Shown here piece after piece: positions 41,754-53,203 of a stretch of 64,000 bases of DNA. Every line of letters begins with the position of its first letter. Position 1 is the first letter of the stretch. Source of the stretch: Saccharomycodes ludwigii. Taxonomy: Eukaryota; Ascomycota; Saccharomycetes; Saccharomycodales; Saccharomycodaceae. The stretch is taken from assembly GCF_020623625.1 (NCBI RefSeq), contig NC_060201.1:248001-312000 (forward strand). Reading direction: 5' to 3'. Under the pieces are notes generated by a model. The model was not told where the DNA came from. It saw only the letters and a program-made list of their open reading frames with translations, and did no database searches. The position numbers and the translations under genes were made by a program.

Positions 41754-44210
41754 ATGACCACCATATCAGCCAAATTAGTATGTGCTGAGTCATTATATAA
41801 AAGGGATGTTTTCAGATTTCCAGATCCATTTGCAGTCTTGACTATTGATGGTTCACAAACTAAGTCCACCAGTGCCGCTAAGAAAACTTTAAATCCATAC
41901 TGGAATGAGTCTTTTAAATTCGTTAATGTTAATGAAAACTCTATTTTAACCATTCAAGTATTTGACCAAAAGAAATTTAAAAAGAAAGATCAAGGCTTTT
42001 TGGGCGTAGTTAATGTTCGTATAGGGGATGTACTGGGTCATTTAGACGAAGACTTGAACAATAATGAACATCAAGAAACTATTACTAGGGACTTGAAAAA
42101 GTCTAATGATGGTGCAGTTGTATCCGGTAGATTAATTATTTCTCTATCCAAACTCAACGGTAACGCGAGCAATAGTAGTAGCAGTGCGACACGCCATTCT
42201 TCTGCTACCAACAACACTACTCCTGGTAGAAATAATACCGTACGTTCTAATGGTTCAAACACTAATACTTCTAATAGAGGTCATAATAGCACGAGTACAA
42301 ATAGCCATACCCGTTCTACGTCAAGTAGTGCCTCGGCAACAACCAGTAATAACATCTCATCTGCAGCAGCTACTGGTGCATCTACTTCAAATGGATCCCG
42401 GTCTGCTGACTCTCAAAGACAATATTCATCTTTTGAGGACCAGTATGGCCGTTTACCACCAGGATGGGAGAGAAGAACAGATAATTTTGGCCGTACCTAC
42501 TATGTTGATCACAATACAAGAACAACAACTTGGAAAAGACCTGCTATGGAGCAGGTGAGCGCTGGTACTTCTTCCAGCACTAATGGCAACAGTAGTACAG
42601 AGTCTGACGCTAGAAGACAGCAATATAGAGGTAGAAGCTTGCCAGGCAATTCGGAGCACGGATCTGGCAATGCTACTCCCACTACCCCCACTACTACAGG
42701 TAATGCCTCATCTGCTGGCAATACGAATGCTGCTGCTATGGCAGCTACTGGTGGTACTACTAGTGGCTTGGGTGAATTACCTCCCGGTTGGGAACAAAGA
42801 TATACTCCAGAGGGGAGAGCATATTTTGTAGATCATAACACTAGGACTACTACTTGGGTTGATCCTAGAAGACAGCAATATATTCGTACTTATGGGCCTA
42901 CTAATAATTCTATTCAGCAACAGCCTGTTTCTCAATTAGGCCCATTACCATCAGGCTGGGAAATGAGATTAACGAATACTGCAAGAGTTTATTTCGTCGA
43001 CCACAATACTAAAACTACGACATGGGATGATCCAAGATTACCATCATCTTTGGATCAAAATGTTCCTCAATATAAGCGTGATTTTAGACGTAAAGTTATT
43101 TATTTTAGATCGCAACCTGCATTAAGGATATTGCCCGGACAATGTCACATTAAAGTTCGTAGAAAAAATATTTTTGAAGATGCCTACCAAGAGATTATGA
43201 GACAAACGCCTGAAGATTTGAAAAAGAGATTGATGATCAAATTCGATGGTGAAGAGGGTCTAGATTATGGTGGTGTTTCCAGGGAATTTTTCTTTTTATT
43301 ATCGCATGAAATGTTTAACCCAATCTACTGTTTGTTCGAGTATTCCTCCCATGATAATTACACCATTCAAATTAATCCTAACAGTGGTATTAACCCTGAG
43401 CATTTGAATTATTTCAAATTTATTGGTAGAGTCGTTGGTTTAGGTGTTTTCCACAGGAGATTTCTGGATGCATTTTTTGTTGCTGCATTCTACAAGATGA
43501 TGCTAAGGAAGAAAGTTGTACTACAAGATATGGAAGGTGTGGATAACGAAGTTTACAACAGTTTAAAGTGGATTTTAGAAAATCCTATTGAAGGCATTTT
43601 AGATTTGACTTTTAGTGTTGATGATGACAGGTTTGGGGAAATTGTCACTATTGATTTGAAAGCAGACGGAAGAGATGTCGAAGTAACAGATGAAAACAAA
43701 AAGGAATATGTTGAACTATTTACACAGTGGAAGATTTGTGATAGAATTAAAGAACAATTGAAGGCCTTTATGGATGGGTTTAATGAGATCATACCTGAAG
43801 ATTTAGTTACTGTTTTTGATGAGCGTGAATTGGAATTATTGATTGGTGGTATAGCAGAAATCGATGTTGATGATTGGAAGAAGCATACTGATTATCGTGG
43901 ATACCAAGAGTCAGATCAAACCATTCAATGGTTCTGGAAGATTGTTTCTGAGTGGGATAATGAACAAAAAGCACGTCTATTGCAATTCACTACGGGTACA
44001 TCGAGGATACCAGTTAATGGTTTTAAGGATTTACAAGGTTCTGATGGACCAAGAAGATTTACTATTGAAAAAGCTGGTGAGATTGACCAACTACCAAAAT
44101 CGCATACTTGCTTTAACAGAGTAGATCTACCATCGTATGATAATTATGAGTCTATGAAACAAAAGTTGACTATTGCTGTGGAAGAAACTATTGGTTTTGG
44201 TCAAGAATGA
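41754..44210 (+). CDS. RSP5: NEDD4-family HECT E3 ubiquitin ligase Rsp5
   Basis: The product (818 aa; Sc 809) ubiquitinates plasma-membrane permeases, RNA polymerase II and many other targets. A C2 domain (about 5-130) binds phosphoinositides. A Ser/Thr/Asn-rich linker follows. Three WW domains start at about 233, 341 and 397, each L-P-x-G-W-E ... Y-[YF]-V-D-H-N-T-[RK]-T-T-T-W, and recognise PPxY adaptors. The HECT domain fills about 480-818, with the catalytic cysteine C786 in [11 protein letters not shown], 32 residues from the end exactly as in Sc Rsp5 (C777 of 809). In Sc it is next to DSE1; here the sugar module lies between them. Confidence 0.98.
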   Translation: MTTISAKLVCAESLYKRDVFRFPDPFAVLTIDGSQTKSTSAAKKTLNPYWNESFKFVNVNENSILTIQVFDQKKFKKKDQGFLGVVNVRIGDVLGHLDEDLNNNEHQETITRDLKKSNDGAVVSGRLIISLSKLNGNASNSSSSATRHSSATNNTTPGRNNTVRSNGSNTNTSNRGHNSTSTNSHTRSTSSSASATTSNNISSAAATGASTSNGSRSADSQRQYSSFEDQYGRLPPGWERRTDNFGRTYYVDHNTRTTTWKRPAMEQVSAGTSSSTNGNSSTESDARRQQYRGRSLPGNSEHGSGNATPTTPTTTGNASSAGNTNAAAMAATGGTTSGLGELPPGWEQRYTPEGRAYFVDHNTRTTTWVDPRRQQYIRTYGPTNNSIQQQPVSQLGPLPSGWEMRLTNTARVYFVDHNTKTTTWDDPRLPSSLDQNVPQYKRDFRRKVIYFRSQPALRILPGQCHIKVRRKNIFEDAYQEIMRQTPEDLKKRLMIKFDGEEGLDYGGVSREFFFLLSHEMFNPIYCLFEYSSHDNYTIQINPNSGINPEHLNYFKFIGRVVGLGVFHRRFLDAFFVAAFYKMMLRKKVVLQDMEGVDNEVYNSLKWILENPIEGILDLTFSVDDDRFGEIVTIDLKADGRDVEVTDENKKEYVELFTQWKICDRIKEQLKAFMDGFNEIIPEDLVTVFDERELELLIGGIAEIDVDDWKKHTDYRGYQESDQTIQWFWKIVSEWDNEQKARLLQFTTGTSRIPVNGFKDLQGSDGPRRFTIEKAGEIDQLPKSHTCFNRVDLPSYDNYESMKQKLTIAVEETIGFGQE

Positions 44211-44741
44211 GGTAGAGTAGCGATTAAGAAATGATTATTAAGTTCTGGATAGAGAAGAACAACTGATGGAAAAAAAAAAAAAAAAATGAAAAAAATTAGA
44301 AACTGATAATAAAATGCAATAAAATAAGATCAAAAAAAAAAATGAAAAAATGAAAAGAAAGAACTAAAAGATGTTGCAATACAATAAAATGTATTATATA
44401 TAGTCAGCTTTTTTTTTTTTTTTGATCTTATTTTATTGTTGCCACTACCACTACCATTGTTTCCTTTTTTCTTTTTTTATTTTAATTTTTTTTTTCTCAT
44501 TTAATATTTTATATTTTTTAGTTTTTATTTTTATGTTTTTTTTTTTCTTTTTTTTTTTATTATAAATTTAGTATTACATATATATATATTAAATAGTCTA
44601 ATGATTATGGGGCCAGAATAATATATTTAAGTAAAAAAAAAAAGGTTTATCAGGCTAAAAACTGAGTAATGTACAAAAGCCCCCACGAAATCTTAATAAA
44701 TATTTAAGGTATATCATTTTATATTTTCATAAAGACAACCA
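44211..44741. other. Convergent RSP5-YGL176C-like spacer
   Basis: Two 3' ends face each other. The region has A-runs (44269-44286, 44331-44341), T-runs (44409-44423, 44537-44558) and a TA stretch around 44578-44590. Nothing else was recognised. Confidence 0.55.
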
Positions 44742-46340
44742 TTATACATCAAGGAGTTTGGTATGCTTATCTATCAAACCAGGACTTAAATATACCTTTG
44801 TTAGTTCTTTAGTTTTAACATTTGTTGACAATATCACCAGTATAACGTTTATAATATAAATCTCACAAACTAAATTATTTACCAATACATTTGATATAAG
44901 TTCACTAGTTTCTTCAATGCAATGCGACTTAATAAATTCGTCAAGTGTTGCTATAGGGTAAAGTTTATGAGGAAGGTCCGAATTGGCAAGTAATAATTCG
45001 TCCAACAAATATATCTGGAAATTTTTAAAAGGTGTATTTTTTTTCCCATAGATTAGAAATTTTTGATATTTCCGGAAGATTAAAGTAGTCGCTGTGGGTA
45101 TAATTGCACTCTCTTGGAAAATATTAATAAAGTCTATTTTTTCTATCAATTGAGGAAATTTTCTTTTTTTATCAAAACTAGATGTGTTTTTAAACCTGGC
45201 GTTAATATCTCCGGTAGCCATATGTGTATAATTGGGATCGATGTCACACAGCTGATATAGCCCGAAACTCTGAGCTGAAAAAATAAAAGCATATTTATTT
45301 TTATTACAACAATAGTCGGTAGAATCTGGCGAATATAAATAAATATCTATAATATTTTCAAGTCTGTTATTACTAGACACCAACGTAATTTGGTTTAACA
45401 CCTTCTTTGGTTGTAGCGGATGACCAATGTCCTTTGATAATTCCACTAGTTTCACGTTGCCATTTCGAAACCCACACAACATATATTTATTCCAAAAATG
45501 TTGTCCTGGGTCCCCTTTCGCAACATAATTCCTTTTGGCAAATGCTAATATATCGCTCTTATTTGACAATATTGCATGCCCTTCCAATACACCTTCGTTG
45601 TTAACGCCAGAAAGACGTCCGCCGCTTGAAATCAAATAAAAAGGTTTACCGAAATCGTCCGTATAACGTGCAAATTGATGGATAGTTCTGTTTGAATTCA
45701 ATAACTCTTTTTTTAGGCCTGCATCGTTGGAAACAATTATTTTGCGTAATGAATAATCAATAATAATTAATTTCTTGGTATCAGAATTAACTATTAAAAG
45801 ATCATTGTTGATAGAATCTTGGAAAATTTGAATATTTTCGTTACCTGAGGAATAGTTAAAATTTTCAAACATTTCTGAAGAAAAACAATACGTGTTTTGG
45901 TTTTTTAATAAAAATGAACCATGCTCACAAACAGCCAATATGGAATCAGCATCAACTCTAAATATGTTTTGCACATTTTTTATAATTCTAGTGTCGTATT
46001 TGATTGAGAAAACGTGAAGTTTACAATTTAAAAGATTCGCAATAATTGTCTTTTGTTGACCATATTTTGAATATTTTGAATATATTTGAAGATCATTTTC
46101 TAGTTGCAAACATTGTATTTTTTTAATTGTAGCTATTCTTTGGCGTGCCTTTAATTCTTTTTTCAAAATTTCATTAGCTTTGATGTTATTAGAGGTGTAT
46201 TTGTTACCACGGACTGTATTCTTGGTTATGCTGCTTATTGGTAAAACATCAGGGTTATTACTACTTGTTATTTTAAAGTACTTTTTTTTTTCAGGATCAT
46301 AAAAAAAACCTGGTATTTCTATAGGTAACTTGTTACTCAT
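44742..46340 (-). CDS. Uncharacterised WD40-like protein, YGL176C family
   Basis: The product (532 aa; Sc YGL176C is 554) has no known function that I can name. The N-terminus IEIPGFFYDPEKKKYFKI resembles the opening motif of DCAF4/WDR21-type propeller proteins (PGFYYDPE-x-x-RYF), and the middle has repeated hydrophobic-strand patterns such as YMLCGFRNGNVKLVEL consistent with a divergent beta-propeller. No transmembrane segment or signal peptide is seen. The name is by position: in Sc YGL176C lies between SAE2 and MPT5, and here the gene is beside a tRNA-Lys and MPT5. A DCAF-like substrate receptor role would be speculation. Confidence 0.7.
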   Translation of the reverse strand: MSNKLPIEIPGFFYDPEKKKYFKITSSNNPDVLPISSITKNTVRGNKYTSNNIKANEILKKELKARQRIATIKKIQCLQLENDLQIYSKYSKYGQQKTIIANLLNCKLHVFSIKYDTRIIKNVQNIFRVDADSILAVCEHGSFLLKNQNTYCFSSEMFENFNYSSGNENIQIFQDSINNDLLIVNSDTKKLIIIDYSLRKIIVSNDAGLKKELLNSNRTIHQFARYTDDFGKPFYLISSGGRLSGVNNEGVLEGHAILSNKSDILAFAKRNYVAKGDPGQHFWNKYMLCGFRNGNVKLVELSKDIGHPLQPKKVLNQITLVSSNNRLENIIDIYLYSPDSTDYCCNKNKYAFIFSAQSFGLYQLCDIDPNYTHMATGDINARFKNTSSFDKKRKFPQLIEKIDFINIFQESAIIPTATTLIFRKYQKFLIYGKKNTPFKNFQIYLLDELLLANSDLPHKLYPIATLDEFIKSHCIEETSELISNVLVNNLVCEIYIINVILVILSTNVKTKELTKVYLSPGLIDKHTKLLDV

Positions 46341-46515
46341 TTTTTCTTTTTTTTTTTTTTATGCTACTTTGATCCAAAAAAAAAAAGAAAAAAACCTAAA
46401 GAATACTACAAAGTATGATAAAAGTACCAATCATAATAATAATTTGTATATGAGAAAAGGACATAAGAAATAGAATAAATTAAAATAAAAATAAAAAAAT
46501 AATTAGCAAAAAGAA

Positions 46516-46607
46516 CTCCTCATAGGGGGCTCGAACCCCTGACATTTCGGTTCCTTGCAATCTCAAAGCTTAAAAGCCGAACACTCTACCAACTGAGTTA
46601 ACAAGGA
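46516..46607 (-). tRNA. tRNA-Lys(UUU) with intron, second copy
   Basis: This is the reverse-strand copy of the gene at 17129-17220: same 92-base length, same anticodon TTT, 19-base intron, B box and A10-U25 D-stem pair. The only difference seen within the gene is one intron base (GATTGC here, GATTGT there). Flanking identity is limited to GAGAACTCG before the gene and TTCTTT after it. A T5 run follows the 3' end on the minus strand. Confidence 0.96.
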
Positions 46608-47014
46608 CGAGTTCTCAGCGCCCTTAAATCTAAGTTTGTACTGCATTAAGTCTCATATACTTTTTTTTTTTTTGTGTGTATCAGAAAAATCGATTTCTTC
46701 GCACAAAGGTTGGAAATGACGTGTTTGTTTACACTTTTTTTTTTTTTTTTTTTTTTTATTCCATCGCAAAATTTATTTCCTTTTTAAGGCATACATGAAG
46801 GCCAAGATAACAAAAATAAGAATAAAATAATTAAAATGTTTGCTTTATAAGTAAAACTAACTGCCAAATAATATAAGTAATATGGCTAATTTTAGTATAT
46901 ATATGTGATGAAAATAAATTATAATAAAAGGTATATAACAGAGATGCAAATAAAAATGATATTAAATGTATAACGAATGACTTGAATGAAATGACACCCT
47001 GGTGAATATATGTG

Positions 47015-47046
<32 letters not shown>

Positions 47047-48085
47047 CACTACAATGCATTATTGATAAATGAATGAATAAAATGGTGGGTATAGTACATG
47101 GCAATATAAGTGTTTGGGTGTTCTAGCTGTAAAATAATGAATGACTTATAGGTGGGAATAATACAGGAATAAATATCATAATAGCTAACAGCATCTCGAA
47201 AAATAAAATAGTACAATAACCAACAAAACAATCAAAGTGATAATAATAACCGCAAGTAAAAATGGAGAAAAGCAAATAATCATAAAATATTTTAAAAAGG
47301 TAAAAGTAAACAACAGCAACAGAAACATTAATTCATCCATTAATGAATAAATAAAAAAAATGGATCGGTGAATTGGGAAATGGGTGAAAAGTATGTGAGA
47401 ATACTAGACGTCAACACAATAATAAAAACAAAAATTCTTAAAGAAATATATCACAAATTAAACAGATATGCCAGCAAATTCAGATAATAATAATAATAAG
47501 CCATTAAATATAACTTTACTTTAAAGTGATTTTTTTTTCTTTGTACTGATTCTTGATATTTTCAATAACCTTGCTATTTTTTTGCTATTATTGTGACCAT
47601 TAATATAAATGATATAGGTAAAAAAAATTAAAAAAAAAAAAAAAAAAAAAAATTAACAGCTGGGAAAAGTGACAATTAATTGATTTTAAAATAGAATTAA
47701 ACTTAAAAGGAAACATGAACACAAGCATAAAATAGAAATACACATGTAGAATGTTAGTACTAATGATGGACATAGCACTTTAACTCTTCATATTTACACT
47801 TAGGATTATTTTAACTCCGTATTAGTAAACAAACAAATTTTCTTTTCTTTTATTTTTTTCTTTTCTTTTTTTTCTTTATTATTTCAGTTCCATTTTAATA
47901 ATTTTTTAGTGGAAAAATATCTATGAAACCTCCCCCTCCTTTCAAAGTAAAGAAAAAAAAAAAAACTAAAATAAAGTAATACATCTATAATGATAAAATT
48001 GACATAATACATTGTAATTTAAAAATAATAATAAATAATAGCCTTGCAAAAAAAAAAAAAAAAAAGACAATTAATGATTAACAAG
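46608..48085. other. Gene-poor region between tRNA-Lys and MPT5
   Basis: About 1.5 kb of AT-rich DNA covers the tRNA upstream flank and the MPT5 3' UTR. T-run 46735-46757, A-run 47023-47046, A-run 47631-47652, T/C-rich tract 47838-47882 and A-run 48049-48065 were noted. Small open frames at 46831-47231 on the minus strand are low-complexity. A long 3' UTR would be plausible for MPT5, but no ncRNA was recognised. Confidence 0.5.
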
Positions 48086-50866
48086 TCATTGATGATTGGT
48101 AAAAGTATTGGAAAAAGTGTTATGATTATTCTCAGTAATATTAACACCAGTATTAGCATTAGTATAACCTTGTGGAAATGATTGCCACATATTAATATTA
48201 TTGTTTGTATTTGGTAAAAAACCAGGCATACCAGTGGTAGGTTGCACCTGTGAAGGTGGCAAAGGTAGTGGTCTTTGAGGGGCCATATATCCATACATGT
48301 TTGGAATAAATTGGGATTGCAATTGTGGCGCAGTTGCATTATTAACATTGCTGTTAATAGGGTTATTATTGGTAATGGAAGTATTAGTAATCATATTAGA
48401 AAATCCCATAGGTGGATTGTTTGGGTTATTTGAACTCATTGATCCAGAATGGAATTGTGGTCCTGATTGTTGTTGGAAACCAATATTCTGCATGTTGTTA
48501 TTGTAGCAATTACTAGTACTGGTATTGGAATAAAACTCGTATAATGGCGGTGATGGAGAAACAGAGCTGGTGTTTGAGACAGAAGCAGCAATATTATTAG
48601 AAATGGTACCGGGGGGAGAAAAGTTATCTCTAGAAACACCCAAGTTGCTATTCGTACTATTAGTTCTCATATGGTTAGTAGTAGGATGGCTCATGCTATT
48701 GTTATTACCGTTAAATACAGAAGCTGAATTGAAGGCATTGGCGGGTAATGAAAAATGACGTGTGTGGTTAAATTTTGGGGTAGCAGCACCATTAAAAGCA
48801 TTACTATTAGCATTATTATTGAGAACATTGCTATTGTTAGCCTCTAGAGAAATGCCTGTCAATTCGGAATAGGATTTAACCTTCAATTTAATTTTTTTTG
48901 CGTAGGAAGTCGTTTTGATTGTTGGTAGCAAATTCTTTGTCATGAAAACCAGTTTGTTTATCCTCGATGCAAAATCATAAGAAAATTGTAGCATGCTATT
49001 GTTCATGTCAGTAGTGCTGATGGCGTTGCTATTATTTTTCAAGTCCAAAATTTTAGAGTAATTTTTGACATCTAATAATGTCTGTAATGCATAATTCCCG
49101 AAATTGTCTCTAATCAAAATATTCAAGTTGGCCGTGAAAATTTCAACAACGTTTAACAAAATCTTTGTAGCGACACCAACAACATCGGCATCCGTATTAG
49201 TTGCGGAAATATTGCTCAACCATGATGTAACAACACCAAACAACTTTTTGATATACTTTTCGACAACATTGGAGGAAAATTTCAAACATGATAGCTGAAC
49301 TAATTCATTGGATAATTTGGTAAATATTTCGCCCATTAAATAAAAGTCCAATTCTTTAATGTCAAACAAAAATTGGATAATATAGTTACCAAATTGATCG
49401 TTGATCAAATTAGGACAATATTCAACTATTTTCAGAGATATTTTAAAGATCTGTTGTAGAGTACATACACTCAGCAACTTTTGCAAGACGCAACATCCAT
49501 GCTTGTGTGTGGATATCTTGATAATATTGTCATTATAAACTATAGCACTAATAATGAAATCAAATTTGCTGGGTGGAAATTTGAAAATGCATTTTTGAAT
49601 CACATGATTACCATTTAAATCGTTAATTAGTTTAACAATTTGCTCGATGGAGGTGTGAGTTGGCCCAAAACCCAAGACAATCATATCTATTTGTTGTTCA
49701 GTGGTTATACAATCAATAATTTTCTGCAAAGAACGAGTACCATATTGATTTATAGAAATTTGATAAACTTCAGGGTATATATCCTGAATCAAGGTGGCCT
49801 TTTGTTCTAAAGTTAAATACTCGCAAAGCTTCTGAATTAAATAGTTGCCGAATGGGTCCAAGATTAATTCAAGGGAAAATGGTCTAATTGTTTGGTACAT
49901 CAAATCACGAACTTTATCTGATATCATGGGAGTTTCTAATTTTTTTTGTAAAAATCTGCACCCATATTGGTCGCTCGCTAATTTAACATAGTCCAATTCC
50001 TCCAGGGGCAATTGGTTTAGATCATTAAATAAGGTAGATGAGGTGGAAACACTATTGGTTGATGTGATTGAATTAGTGCTGATATTTCTTTGATGGTTAC
50101 TGTTATTATTAGTCAAAACAGAAGACAAAGTACTCTTATTATTCTTGTTATTTAAGGATGCAGATGAAGAAGAATTGGCGGAAGAGTTAGAAGAGGATGC
50201 AATACTTGGTGTATAATTATTATTATTGTTGTTAGTAGTAAAGTTTAAAGTATTACTGTTATTACTACCATTTTTTAACATTGTAGAAGTATTAACTGGG
50301 TCTAAAAGAGGCAAATCAAATTCATTAATTAGGGGTAATGATCTCAATCTAGACCTATTGCTAGTAGCAGCACCTAACAAGGGGGTATTGCCAGTAGTGG
50401 TGCTGGGATTGAACCCATTGACTGTACTGATAGGTGTAGGTGAGGATAGCATATTTGTAGTATTTGCGCCAGCATTTGTTGAATCAGAATTGTTGTTGGT
50501 GATAGTAGCGACATTGCCATAGTTAGCTAGATCTAATGAACTTGTTCTTTGATGCACAGAATTTGAATTGTTGAATAAGCCAAGGTTTGACATATAGTTG
50601 TTATTAGTACTACTGGTCTTGATTTGGTTGTAGTTGTTAGTAGTGTTACCAGAAGTATTATTAGAACTAGCTGAACTTGTGGTAATAGGAGGAGTAACTG
50701 GCTCAATTAGCGATTGAATTGAATTGACTGATTGCTGTTGGGGTTTGTGAGTAAATGCTGTGCCATTGCCTTTACTACTGGTGCTATTATAGGTAGTGTT
50801 GGTAATATTAGTAATATTATTTAGTAAATAATGATAATCATTATTTTGACCATCGCCAGTTGTCAT
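48086..50866 (-). CDS. MPT5: Pumilio-family RNA-binding protein Mpt5/Puf5
   Basis: The product (926 aa; Sc 859) represses and destabilises target mRNAs through 3' UTR UGUA elements and affects ageing, cell wall and mating-type switching. Eight PUF repeats lie at about 292-640. Their RNA-contact pairs can be read: repeat 2 NYLIQ, 4 NHVIQ, 5 CCVLQ, 6 NYIIQ, 7 SNVVE, 8 NYALQ. Under the PUF code repeats 8-7-6-5 (N/Q, S/E, N/Q, C/Q) read U-G-U-A, the core element. Long Asn/Ser/Thr-rich regions flank the domain on both sides. Neighbours NSA2, LCP5, VFA1 and SAK1/TOS3 fit a merged pre-duplication order of YGL178W with YER126-129. Confidence 0.95.
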   Translation of the reverse strand: MTTGDGQNNDYHYLLNNITNITNTTYNSTSSKGNGTAFTHKPQQQSVNSIQSLIEPVTPPITTSSASSNNTSGNTTNNYNQIKTSSTNNNYMSNLGLFNNSNSVHQRTSSLDLANYGNVATITNNNSDSTNAGANTTNMLSSPTPISTVNGFNPSTTTGNTPLLGAATSNRSRLRSLPLINEFDLPLLDPVNTSTMLKNGSNNSNTLNFTTNNNNNNYTPSIASSSNSSANSSSSASLNNKNNKSTLSSVLTNNNSNHQRNISTNSITSTNSVSTSSTLFNDLNQLPLEELDYVKLASDQYGCRFLQKKLETPMISDKVRDLMYQTIRPFSLELILDPFGNYLIQKLCEYLTLEQKATLIQDIYPEVYQISINQYGTRSLQKIIDCITTEQQIDMIVLGFGPTHTSIEQIVKLINDLNGNHVIQKCIFKFPPSKFDFIISAIVYNDNIIKISTHKHGCCVLQKLLSVCTLQQIFKISLKIVEYCPNLINDQFGNYIIQFLFDIKELDFYLMGEIFTKLSNELVQLSCLKFSSNVVEKYIKKLFGVVTSWLSNISATNTDADVVGVATKILLNVVEIFTANLNILIRDNFGNYALQTLLDVKNYSKILDLKNNSNAISTTDMNNSMLQFSYDFASRINKLVFMTKNLLPTIKTTSYAKKIKLKVKSYSELTGISLEANNSNVLNNNANSNAFNGAATPKFNHTRHFSLPANAFNSASVFNGNNNSMSHPTTNHMRTNSTNSNLGVSRDNFSPPGTISNNIAASVSNTSSVSPSPPLYEFYSNTSTSNCYNNNMQNIGFQQQSGPQFHSGSMSSNNPNNPPMGFSNMITNTSITNNNPINSNVNNATAPQLQSQFIPNMYGYMAPQRPLPLPPSQVQPTTGMPGFLPNTNNNINMWQSFPQGYTNANTGVNITENNHNTFSNTFTNHQ

Positions 50867-52420
50867 TGGTAATGAATGTTGAGATCTTGAGGGGTTTTTT
50901 TTTTTGTTTTTGTTTTTTGTTTTTTGTTTTTTTTTATTTTTATTTTTATTTTTATTTTCTTATTTTTTGATAATTTTGTTTCTCTAGAACAAAAGAATTA
51001 ACAAAAGATGAACTTTAAATTTGAAAATTAGACTTTAATATGTAATTTCAACTTTGTCTGTTACCTCTTTTTTCTTTTGGCCTTGTCGATTAGATTTTTA
51101 TTATTTTTATTTGTAATATATATTTATATATTATGGATTTTATTTATTTTTAAATTTAAAAGTTTAAAAATTAAATTTAAAATTAATTTAGTATTTTTAT
51201 TTTGAACGAATGAAAAGTTGTAATTCTTTTAAAGAATTGGACTGAAACTTAAGTATATATATATATATATATAAGTGTTAGCGTGTATATGTAAATATAA
51301 GGCAGTAGAAAATATACAGGAAAAGAAAAGAAAAGAAAAGAAAAAAGAAAGAAAGAAATAAAAGGAATCAACAGTGGTAAAACAACGTTCTTGATCTATA
51401 TTTGTTTTAGTACGTGGCAGAAAAGATCCAAGGTAAGAATGTCAGGTAGGCAGAGCGGTATAGAAACGGATTAGCAAGGCAAAAAGGTATTGACGGGCAG
51501 AAGGACCAGACAAATAGACCGAGTAATCATTTATATATATATAAAACGTACAATAACAAATAAAATAAAAAAAATACAAGGGCATTTTATTTCAATCTTT
51601 TTAATTAAAGTTAATAGATTGAAAATTACAACAAAGTATAAAATGAACTAATAATATAATCATTTATTCTCTTACTCTTCACTTGCCCCTCAAACTTCCC
51701 CTTAGAATATGCTTATATATTGAGAGTTCGAATCATATTCCACCAAAATAATCTCACTCAAACTTTTCCCCTTGATAAAAAGCATGATTTTTGTTCGAGA
51801 ATTTTATCTTTATCCGAGAGTTTTTATTTTTGGCTTAAAATTTTGTTGGTTTCTGTGGTTTACAAATATTTATCAGTTTGCTAAGAAAAGAAAGCAATGA
51901 AAAAATAAAATAAAATAAAAAAAAGGGAAATAAAAAATAAAATATAAAATAAAAAAAAAGGAGTTGTCCTTTATTATAAAATGAATGTTATTAATAGCTG
52001 TATATAAAAACATGTGGTTGTTACTGTCCATTTTTCTATGGCAAAAGAAGCCCATGAATAATAATTAATAAGATACGACCAAAACAAATAATAATTGTTT
52101 TGTATTTTATTATTGCGCCTCATCTTAATAAATAATATCAACATTTCCTTTTATTCAACTTTGCTATATATAGCTCAAAGCTACAAATACAAGAAGTTCT
52201 TGTTAATAGAACACTAAATTACATTTCCACACTCATCCGATCTTATTTCCATCGGTCTTTTTTTTTTTTTTTCTTTTTTTTTTTTTTTCTTTTTTTTTCA
52301 AGATTTCACACAAGCCGCAAAAAATGCCCGGAAAACAATAATTTTTCATCACGTGCAAGTAAATATATAAACATAAACAAACGCAAAAAATTAATATACT
52401 ATTATACAATATAACTCGTC
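50867..52420. promoter_or_regulatory. Long MPT5 promoter and NSA2 3' flank
   Basis: This 1.55 kb lies upstream of MPT5 (-) and downstream of NSA2 (-). Near MPT5 are T-rich and TTTTTA repeats (50891-50960). TA microsatellites are at 51257-51274 and 51532-51543, GAAAA/GAAAAA repeats at 51321-51360, T/C runs at 52258-52300 and an E-box CACGTG at 52350-52355 (ATCACGTG, Cbf1-type). No conserved ORF or tRNA was found. Confidence 0.5.
52350..52355 (+). promoter_or_regulatory. Cbf1-type E-box
   Basis: ATCACGTG (52348-52355) is a full match to the Cbf1 consensus RTCACRTG. It is 66 bases beyond the NSA2 stop codon and 1.5 kb upstream of MPT5, so its target is unclear. Confidence 0.35.
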
Positions 52421-53203
52421 TCATAACAACAAAACAGCATTAACACAACCATCCCTGTCTGGTTCATTAGTAATTTGTGCATATTTACCCCAAACAACCT
52501 TACCACCACTGGTAACCATACCTAATTCACTAACATTAACTTCAATAATAGTACCCTTTGTCAAAACGCCTAATTGTGTAAATAAAGGGGACTGTGGGTT
52601 TTTCTTAACTGACAATATAGGCAAGAAAACTGTTACACCCAATTCAGGATGCGTAACATTAGCCTTTTTTTGTCTCAAGGCCGTTGGTCTAATAATTCTT
52701 TCCATCTTAACAGGTCTTCTAGTAAATCCTTCTCCAACAAAAGTGTGTTTAGTAATCATTCTCTTCCAAGACTTGGATTTCCTCTTACCAGTTTTCACCA
52801 CTTTAAACATCTCTTCTTCACTAATACCTCTGACTTTAGGCAATGGAACTTGAAATTTATCAGCTTTTTCTAATCTCTTTTGTTTAATACTATTACTTAT
52901 AGCTTTAGCTGTGTTGTTGTTTTCTCTATCCAATAAATAATGTGGTAAAGCATCATCAGTAAGAGGGGAAGCTGATGTATCCTTAATTTTACTTTGTTCA
53001 TGTGCTTTAATTTTCTTTTTCATAGAAACTTTTTCATTATACCTTTGCTTGGCAAATTGTTTACCTTTCCAGCCAGTTAACTCTCTTGCTTTCTTACTGA
53101 CTTTGTGAACCTCTCTAGCTTCTTTCTTACGCTTACGTTCTTCATAATCTAACCTACGACCATTTTGTTTAATGTGCTGTTCAATATATTCGTTTTGAGG
53201 CAT
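52421..53203 (-). CDS. NSA2: 60S ribosome biogenesis factor Nsa2
   Basis: The product (260 aa; Sc 261) is a nucleolar protein needed for 27S pre-rRNA processing in the pre-60S particle. The N-terminal half is a basic, extended helical region beginning [27 protein letters not shown]-type family sequence. The C-terminal ~90 residues form the eS8-like beta-barrel, with the conserved [20 protein letters not shown] stretch and the terminal GCVNAVLLL. It is divergent from LCP5, another ribosome biogenesis gene, as in Sc (YER126C/YER127W). Confidence 0.98.
   Translation of the reverse strand: MPQNEYIEQHIKQNGRRLDYEERKRKKEAREVHKVSKKARELTGWKGKQFAKQRYNEKVSMKKKIKAHEQSKIKDTSASPLTDDALPHYLLDRENNNTAKAISNSIKQKRLEKADKFQVPLPKVRGISEEEMFKVVKTGKRKSKSWKRMITKHTFVGEGFTRRPVKMERIIRPTALRQKKANVTHPELGVTVFLPILSVKKNPQSPLFTQLGVLTKGTIIEVNVSELGMVTSGGKVVWGKYAQITNEPDRDGCVNAVLLL

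Noticed and set aside
51721-51745. TTCGAATC resembling a tRNA T-loop (GAGAGTTCGAATCAT)
   Set aside because: No matching acceptor, D or anticodon stems can be placed around it.
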